This document shows positions 58,007-64,000 of a stretch of 64,000 nucleotides of DNA, piece after piece. The first letter of the stretch is position 1; each line of letters begins with the position of its first letter. Made by a program: the position numbers and the translations under genes. The stretch is from Sweltsa coloradensis (taxonomy: Eukaryota > Arthropoda > Insecta > Plecoptera > Chloroperlidae), in the NCBI GenBank assembly GCA_024449915.1, contig JAMZAV010000111.1, positions 992,001-1,056,000 of the forward strand, written 5' to 3'. The notes under the pieces were generated by a model, which made no database searches, was not told where the DNA came from, and worked only from the letters and a program-made list of their open reading frames with translations.

Positions 58007-58674
58007 CGTACATGTGTGCATGTCGTGGGAGGGGGAGGGGGGGGGAAGGTAACCACCATTCCTTGTCATTCTGTTAGACAGTTGCTTAAATAAATAAAAA
58101 ATAAATTGTATTTCGAGTCTACCCACTCAGTTATAGAACTGATTTTCAGTGGGGGACAGTAAATGAAAGCAACCAAGCCAACCCTGTAGGCCCTGGTTGC
58201 GTTATGTCATTACCTTTAATGTTTACAAATCAGGGTCGGTTGCACAACAAGCCTCAGAGCTAACTCTAGCCGTACTGACACATGAACAATCTGCTGGACG
58301 GGTTGACTTTGTGATAAACCACCGGGAGAAGGGGGTGAAGGGACAATCAGCTGCTGGCAACGTCGTCATGAGCTCTGCGGAAATAGACTGCAGGAATATT
58401 GGACTTGAATTTTAGGACCCAAGTGCCCAATGTCATCCCTAATATTTTGTATATTTGGTGAACCAAATTTGTATCCGTTATAGTTAGTTACTCTTGTGTC
58501 ACAAATGCAATGTACTATTTTGTTCTAAAAAACATATAATTGTGTGAAGTATAATTGTGTTTGATGTTACAGAACTCCATGGAAGCTGCAACTCGCAAGA
58601 AGAAAAGCGTCAACACTCAACACAAACATGAATACACCGAAGAGAAGACTGCAGAGAAACGAGCAACTCCATGT
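58007..58674. other. Spacer before the minisatellite
   Basis: G-rich run at 58027-58045. Ends in TTGATGTTACAG (58562-58573), acceptor-like, just before an ATG-started frame at 58579 that enters the 22-bp repeat. Confidence 0.35.
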
Positions 58675-59047
58675 CGTGCCGAGAAGACTTGCATGTCGTG
58701 CCGAAAAGACTTCCGTGTCGTGCCGAAAAGACTTCCGTGTCGTGCCGAGAAGACTTCCGTGTCGTGCCGAGAAGACTTCCATGTAGGGCCGAGAAGACTT
58801 CCGTGTCGTGCCGAAAAGACTTCCATGTCGTGCCGAAAAGACTTCCGTATCGTGCCGAAAAGACTTTCTGTGTCGTCACGAGAAGACTTCGTGTCATGCG
58901 AGAAGACTTCCGTGTCGTGCCGAGAAGACTTCTGTGTCGTGCCAAGAAGACTTCCGTGTCGTGCCGAAAAGACTTCCGTGTCGTGCCGAGAAGACTTCCG
59001 TGTCGTGCCGAGAAGACTTCCGTGTCGTGCCGAGAAGACTTCCATGT
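58675..59047. repeat. 22-bp minisatellite, 17 units
   Basis: Consensus unit CGTGCCGAGAAGACTTCCGTGT. Seventeen copies, mostly exact 22-mers with scattered G/A changes and three single-base indels (net 373 bp). Because 22 is not a multiple of three and the unit lacks stops in all six frames, all six frames stay open; those long open frames are not evidence of genes. A candidate exon (acceptor at 58572-58573, donor-like CAGAG|GTACAC at 59106) would encode a Cys/Arg-rich 22-residue repeat, but this is speculative. Confidence 0.92.
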
Positions 59048-59124
59048 CCCAACACCGACACGTCAAATGCCAGAGAGAATGTTGCGTCCCTGTACGACAT
59101 CTCAGAGGTACACAAACCTTTTAA

Positions 59125-60508
59125 TCCTGTCAAATAAGAATTTTTGGAGGAAAAAATTGCGATGTCGCTGAATTTTTGCAGAGACCTTCCTTAAAGGATA
59201 CTTATCAACATACTAAAACTCCCCTACAATCAGACTGGAGCTTCGGCCGCCATATTGGAAAATGGCGGCCAAAAAGTGTTTGTTATCGAATATCTCCAAA
59301 TTTGTTTGAGATAGACAAAATATTTCAATGGCAAAAATATTCCCCATTTAATTCCCTACAAAACAGGTGTCTTCTATAGTTTTGGTTGGGGCAAAGGTTA
59401 CGTCACAAAATCGTGGTTTATATGTTGCTCATTGGAATACCAGCTTATTTCCAAATTTTTACGCCCAGCATCAAACAATGCCCGGTAAATCCGTAATAAA
59501 TCGATTTAAATACAAAAGGACTTTTGTGCAGGGTTGATGAAAGCTTCCATTAGTATTTTAAAAAATCCGGTCTGCGAAATCGAATTTTGCATTCACCCGG
59601 AATTTGGCTTTTACCATTGTTGGCATTTCCTCAAAAATGCCCTTTTTGACTGTCCATTATTAAGCACTAAATAGCATTAAGGGAAAAATTCTTTCTACGC
59701 ACATTGAAATGACTTGAATAATGATCCGATTACAACCAAAGTTTAAATCCAATATGACTGCTAATTTCTAATATTCACAATATGAATACTGTTTTCGTGC
59801 TTTTTTTACACTCTTTTTGTTACACAATTCACTTTGATGTTGTGGATATTAGGAATTAGCAGCCATATTGGATTTAAACTTTGGTTGTAATCGGATCATT
59901 ATTTGAGTCATTTCAATGTGCGTAGGAAGAATTTTCCTCCAATGCTTTTTAGTGCTTATAATGGACGGTCAAAAATGGCATTTTGAGGAAATACCAACAA
60001 TAAAAAAAACAAAATTTCGGGTAAATGAAAAATTCGATTTCGCACACCTGTTTTTTTTAAATACTAATGAAAGCGTTCACGAACCCCGTACAAAAGTCCT
60101 TTTGTATTTAAATCGATTTATTACGGATTTACTGGGCATTGTTTGATGCTGGGGTGCAAATTTGGAAATAAGCTGGTACTCCAATGAGCAAAACATAAAC
60201 CACGATTTTGTGACGTAACCGTTGCCCCTACCAAAAATATAGAAGACACCGGTTTTGTAGGGAATTTAAATAGGGAATATTTTTTCCATTGAGATATTTT
60301 GTCTATCTCAAACCAATTTGGAGATATTTGATAACAAAAAACCTTTGGGCCGCCATTTTCCAATATGGCCGCCGAAGCTCCAGTCCGATTGTAGGGGAGT
60401 TTTAGTATGTTGATAAGTATTATATAAGGAAGGTCTCTGCAAAAATTCAGCAACATCGCAATTTTTTCCTCCAACCGTCAAGATACGATCTTATTTTACA
60501 GGATTATA
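59125..60508. mobile_element. Foldback element, copy 2
   Basis: Same 1.38-kb inverted-arm structure and ends (AATCCTGTCAAATAAGA) as 55263-56643. The copies differ by scattered substitutions and small indels. The TTTTACACTCTTTTTGTTAC centre is shared. Confidence 0.9.
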
Positions 60509-61100
60509 TGGTCTAGTTGTTTTGGGTAGTACCGAAAATTTTGGCTCGGATTGGGGATTTGGGGGTCGAAACAATTGTCAAAAAACATGAACTATCCGAT
60601 TTCCGCTGAATTATTTTGGGGTGATGGTGGAGGTGCCGGTCCAGACAGTTTTTAGTTTTATAAATTATGGCTTTTGTATAAAATGCCACTCAATAAAAAT
60701 ACCGACAATAGAAAATGAATTGGGAGAAAATCACAATGTAAGATTCCTCACAAGTTAATTTCCATATCCATGTTTATTATTATATTTAGTTATACATAAA
60801 ACCTGTACAGTTCTATGTTTAACTGTAACTACCGTTTTTTACCCACCCAACCCGACCCCCCCCCCCCCCCCAAAACGGAAGCAGTTGGGTACCCGTTGCC
60901 GAACCTACTGTACGAAACCTCTACGCGCACAGTGTAAAAGGTATACCCCTTTGGGCCATGGGCCCATGGGCCATAGCGTCACGATGTTGTTTGAAAACGG
61001 GAAACAATTCAAGCAAATTCAAGCTAATGTAGGTTTACATTTACTGATTACTCGCACACATAACTAATTAAAAAATAATATGCAATTTAAATATTTACAT
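60509..61100. other. Spacer, no gene recognised
   Basis: A C run at about 60856-60871 and a 14-bp palindrome CCATGGGCCCATGG at 60956-60969. Nothing coding. Confidence 0.35.
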
Positions 61101-61222
61101 TGGAGAAGGGTTGACAGGTTGGAAAAGTAAAGAGAACATAAATCCCAGCCTGAAGGGCTCGGGGCGACAAAACTTTCCACCTGCTGACCACAACTGCAGC
61201 TAATTTAAATGTTGTTACCTTA

Positions 61223-61264
61223 ATCCACGACGCGTTTCGTCCTTCTGGGACTCATCAGGCAGAT
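61223..61264 (-). ncRNA. Hammerhead self-cleaving ribozyme (minimal, retroelement type)
   Basis: On the minus strand the order is ATCTGC (stem I), CTGATGA (core), GTCC-CAGAA-GGAC (stem II and loop), GAA (core), ACGCGT (stem III: A-U, C-G, GC loop), C (cleavage position 17), GTGGAT (stem I, pairing ATCTGC over six positions with two G-U). Every conserved core base of the hammerhead motif is present. The very short stem III is typical of ribozymes in Penelope-like elements and animal retrozymes. No reverse-transcriptase gene is visible nearby, and I did not find a second copy, so this is probably a fragment or solo element. Confidence 0.85.
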
Positions 61265-61700
61265 GGTAGCCACAAAAAATCAGCTAACTACATGCAAACA
61301 AAACTCACAACACATAACCAAACCTGTGGTAGGAACCACGCAAGAAGTAAATTCATTAAAAATGTGCCCGTGCTATAGCCAAGAGCTCACAACTTGTAGT
61401 GTGCTTGTCCTTCGTATTCTTATCCCAGTCACAATTAGTAGGGCAGCCTCTCTCTTTTGCCAGGGTCTTGGTACAAATCCGGGTTTTAAGACTTGGTTGT
61501 TTTGTTGCCCAAGCAACAACAACAAACTAGGAGGGAAGCCCCCCTCACTGGCTGTGCTGTTATGTGACTTTCCACCTTTCCCTATCTCTAATAGTAGAGC
61601 TGTTAAGCTGAAAAAATTGTGCACTTTTTGAGAAAAAGCATGAACTTCTAGCATAGCTAGCTAATACCAAATATTCATTTTAAGATGTGGAGGGAAGTCA
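61265..61700 (+). repeat. Ribozyme-flanking repeat and SINE-like fragment (61430-61545)
   Basis: 61430-61545 resembles the 57190-57360 SINE-like piece (GCCAGGGTCTTGGTACAAATCCGGG), with GTTGCCCAAGCAAC following. No gene supported. Confidence 0.4.
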
Positions 61701-61720
61701 GATTTAAACCTCTGAGGATA

Positions 61721-62535
61721 CTGAGAGGTCAAATTCAAAATGGGCCGCCACTCCACGATCCTAATGAGTATACACGCTTAACTTGGAAGCAAATAGTGTA
61801 GATTAGCCTTTTGGGTGTCATTTCCAATTAATTTTGGGAAGACCATTCATATAGTAACACTAAACGTGTTCGTTAGGTCAAGGTCAAAGGTCAATTTTGA
61901 CCAAAAAAAGGTGAACAAAATAGCATGCACAATCGTTTGTTTTCTACCTCATTTAAGAGAATACTCTACCTCAAAATGATGTAAATTTGTATCACGAAGG
62001 CCCCCAAGATGACCAACATACCCAAAGATGACCACGCTGAGAGGTCAAACCCAAAGATGGCCACCATTCTACCGGCTTAATGATTATACACACCTAGCTT
62101 GGGTAGCAATTGGAGTAGAAAGGCCTTTAAGGTGTCTTTTCCCAAATTTAATATTGGGTGCCCATTCTTTTGGTAACAATCACGTGGTCTCCAGAATGAA
62201 AGGTCAAGGTCAAAGGTCAATTTTGACCAAAAAGTTGAACACAAAACATGCACAAATTTTAGTTTTCAACGTTATTTAAGAGAATACTCTACCTCCAAAT
62301 GTTTTTTTTATCACGATGGCCGCCAAGATGCCCAAACCCATAGCCAAGATGACAGCGCTGAGACATCAAATCCAAGAGGGCTGCCATTTTACCATTCTAA
62401 TGATCATTCACACTTAAGAAAGGGGAGCAAATTTTGTGATGAAAGGTGAAATTTTCCTGTTAATATGGGTATGCCCAATCAATTGGTGACATTTTCATTT
62501 TTGTGATCGCCAGAACTAAAGGAATTACACTAAGG
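61721..62535 (+). repeat. ~318-bp tandem repeat, about 2.5 units, with AGGTCA arrays
   Basis: Unit starts (CTGAGAGGTCAAA and variants) at 61721, 62037 and 62358, so periods are 316 and 321. Units share TTTAAGAGAATACTCTACCTC, ATGGCCRCCA and AATGATYATWCACAC. The first two units contain AGGTCAAGGTCAAAGGTCA followed by a TTTTGACC inverted half (61875-61893, 62201-62219). Non-coding. Confidence 0.8.
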
Positions 62536-62599
62536 TCAAGGTCATTGGAAAAGGGACCGTCGTAAATTTACTCGAATCGATTGTATAAACTTATATTTT

Positions 62600-63648
62600 A
62601 TTCAAGAACATAATTCTGGTCAACGATCTCCAGAACAGAAGAACAATCCCGTGCACTTGAGTGCAGCTTTGGCACATCTACATCGCCCAGTGCAGCCTTT
62701 CTTACCACCCACAGTGAATCAGTTCATGGCACGAATCTGATGCTTCAGGGAGAGTAGTCCGAAGAGGTGCCACCCTGACTCTTCCTTCATCCAGCCCAGT
62801 TGTAGGGATCTGGCAAATCTGGATCCATTATCAATGCCTGGTTCCAACAGTTGGCCTGGTAGCAAGTGCACTTAATGTGCTGCTGGAGTGCTGCCTTGGT
62901 TGGAGGAAGATTTTCTACGATCGAGACTTCTGTGTGAAGAGCTGTTTCCTGGCACCATTAACCCCTTGATGTCACTAGTTCGACGTTCATCAGCAACAAC
63001 AAATCGCTCAATCAAGACATTGACTCTTGACTGACATCATTTGGGCATGGATCCTATCCATTGGCATTGTGCCGGATTCATTGTGGAACCATTTCGTGGC
63101 AGCTATGTACCGAAAGCTTGATCCGACACCAAAGGCAATCCACAACTCATCAGGAGCTATTTTGCTGAATGAGGCTATAGCCAGTACCTACCACATCAGT
63201 GTCAGCGGTACGTATGGTCACCTTCTTACATCCCTTCTTTGCACGGCATCTGCCAAATGCAGTAATAGACGAGTATCGGTTTCCTCGTGCGAATATGGAG
63301 CTAGGTGGTCCAAGTGTGACTCAGCAGGAATGCAGATAACTCCATTGCCATCTGTTGCATAAAGTCTCTTTCCCTCAACTATAGGAAAATGGACGGCTTC
63401 GTGGGACAGGAAAGCAAACATTCGCGTTTGTTTTCATTGACTCGAAAGGGAAATCTTTCCAGTTCTTTAGCATCACAGAGAAGGAGCCACCGTTTCTTCA
63501 TTCCCTTACCCTCTTCTCCCTCACTGCGATTTGTTGTGCTGATGTAAGATCGAACTAGTGACATCATGGAGGTAAATGGTGCCAGGAAACAGCTCTTCAC
63601 ACAGAAGTCTCGATCGATAGAAAATATTCCTCCAACCAAGGCAGTCAC
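62600..63648 (-). pseudogene. Decayed transposon-associated gene with THEEADTR-like motif and CXC end
   Basis: Read from 63648 downward: a segment with KKRWLLLCDAKELERFPF, then (frame change) HEAVHFPIVEGKRLYATDG and SHEETDTRLLLHLADAV, then VTIRTADTDVV and LWIAFGVGSSFRYIAA in other frames, and finally a cysteine-rich end near 62750-62640. From memory, proteins with a THEEADTR..LH motif plus IRT.DTDVV and a C-terminal CXC domain are frequent, uncharacterised, mobile-element-like proteins of invertebrates. I know no formal name. Several frameshifts and stops show this copy is dead. Confidence 0.6.
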
Positions 63649-63670
63649 TCCAGCAGCACATTAAGCACAC

Positions 63671-63919
63671 TTGCCACCAGGGCCCAAATATTGGGAACCA
63701 GGCATTGATAATGGATCTAGATTTGCCAGATCCCTACAACTGGGCTGGACGAAGGAAGAATCAGGGTGGCAGCCTCTTTGGACTACTCTCCCTGAAGCTC
63801 AGATTTTGTGCCATGAACTGATCCCCTGTGGCTGTAAGAAAGGCTGCACTGGACGATGTAGATGTGCCAAAGCTGCACTCAAGTGCACAGCATTGTGCTT
63901 CTGTTCTGGAGATTGTTGA
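63671..63919 (+). pseudogene. CXC-type cysteine-rich domain fragment (right arm)
   Basis: An open frame of ~82 codons with LGWTKEESGWQPLWTTLPEA then a C-G-C-K3-C-x3-C-x-C-x7-C-x3-C-x-C-x3-C pattern (GCKKGCTGRCRC...CTALCFCSGDC), ending at TGA. It looks like a tesmin/TSO1-like CXC domain, which binds DNA. It lacks an N-terminus and is the inverted duplicate of the minus-strand domain in the left arm, so it is a fragment and not a complete gene. Confidence 0.6.
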
Positions 63920-64000
63920 CAGAATTATGTTCTTGAATAAAATATAAGTTAAACAATCGATTCGAGTAAATATACGACGATCTTTACCAATGACCTTGAC

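Larger units (their letters stand above)
62536..64000. mobile_element. Terminal foldback element with cysteine-rich (CXC) arms
   Basis: Left arm about 62536-63010 and right arm about 63545-64000 are inverted repeats (CAATCGATT.GAGTAAAT, GCCAGGAAACAGCTCTTCACA and so on). Each arm includes the C-terminal cysteine-rich coding part of a transposon-associated gene. The right end coincides with the window edge. The unpaired middle encodes degraded protein on the minus strand. Confidence 0.75.

Noticed and set aside
58675..59047. CRISPR-like direct repeats
   Set aside because: Contiguous tandem units without spacers in a eukaryotic genome.
58555..59171. Several 100-190-codon open frames on both strands
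   Set aside because: They result from a stop-free 22-bp minisatellite; openness in all six frames is not coding evidence.

Overview
This window looks like nuclear DNA of an invertebrate animal. It has split genes with canonical GT-AG signals, non-LTR retrotransposons, hAT and Tigger-type DNA transposons, many short inverted-repeat elements and a hammerhead ribozyme of the metazoan retroelement type. A recurring AGGCCTA word (nine times in 7434-7673) and the repeat content would fit a marine deuterostome such as an echinoderm, but that is an impression only. Most of the sequence is non-coding and repeat-derived.

The core is a head-to-tail array of three paralogous genes on the + strand (coding parts 13766-15694, 30947-32868 and 45125-47040). 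Each encodes an unusual fusion: a seven-blade RCC1-type propeller, a C3HC4 RING finger, two SIAH/Sina-type zinc fingers and a Sina-like C-terminal substrate-binding domain. This is presumably an E3 ubiquitin ligase. Each coding region is one exon starting directly after a 3' splice site (..AG|AATGG). A shared upstream block in each unit ends in TTATTAT|GTAAGT, giving a predicted non-coding first exon (splice donors at 941, 28888 and 39988). The introns are about 12.8, 2.1 and 5.1 kb and differ mainly in transposon load. Copy 1 is intact. Copies 2 and 3 each carry a different 1-base deletion in RCC1 blade 4 and are otherwise open.

Layout: 1-1190 unit-1 5' block; 941-13764 its intron, with MITEs, a 3.1-kb hAT carrying a broken three-exon transposase (3119-6229) and a Tigger-like element (7339-8398); 13766-15694 gene 1; 15692-22050 a hAT-type insertion with an 8-bp target duplication whose first three bases form gene 1's stop codon, loaded with a hairpin, a non-LTR retrotransposon and another repeat; 22059-27940 3' flank, a second LINE and a MITE; 27940-39220 unit 2; 39220-49510 unit 3; 49510-64000 a gene-poor repeat region. 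That last region holds two copies of a 1.38-kb foldback element, a 22-bp minisatellite, tRNA-derived SINE-like pieces, a hammerhead ribozyme (61223-61264, minus strand), a ~318-bp tandem repeat carrying AGGTCA arrays, and a terminal foldback element with a decayed gene and CXC-type cysteine domains.

The three ligase genes are the only host-like protein genes I can support. Everything else coding is transposon-derived and mostly broken.
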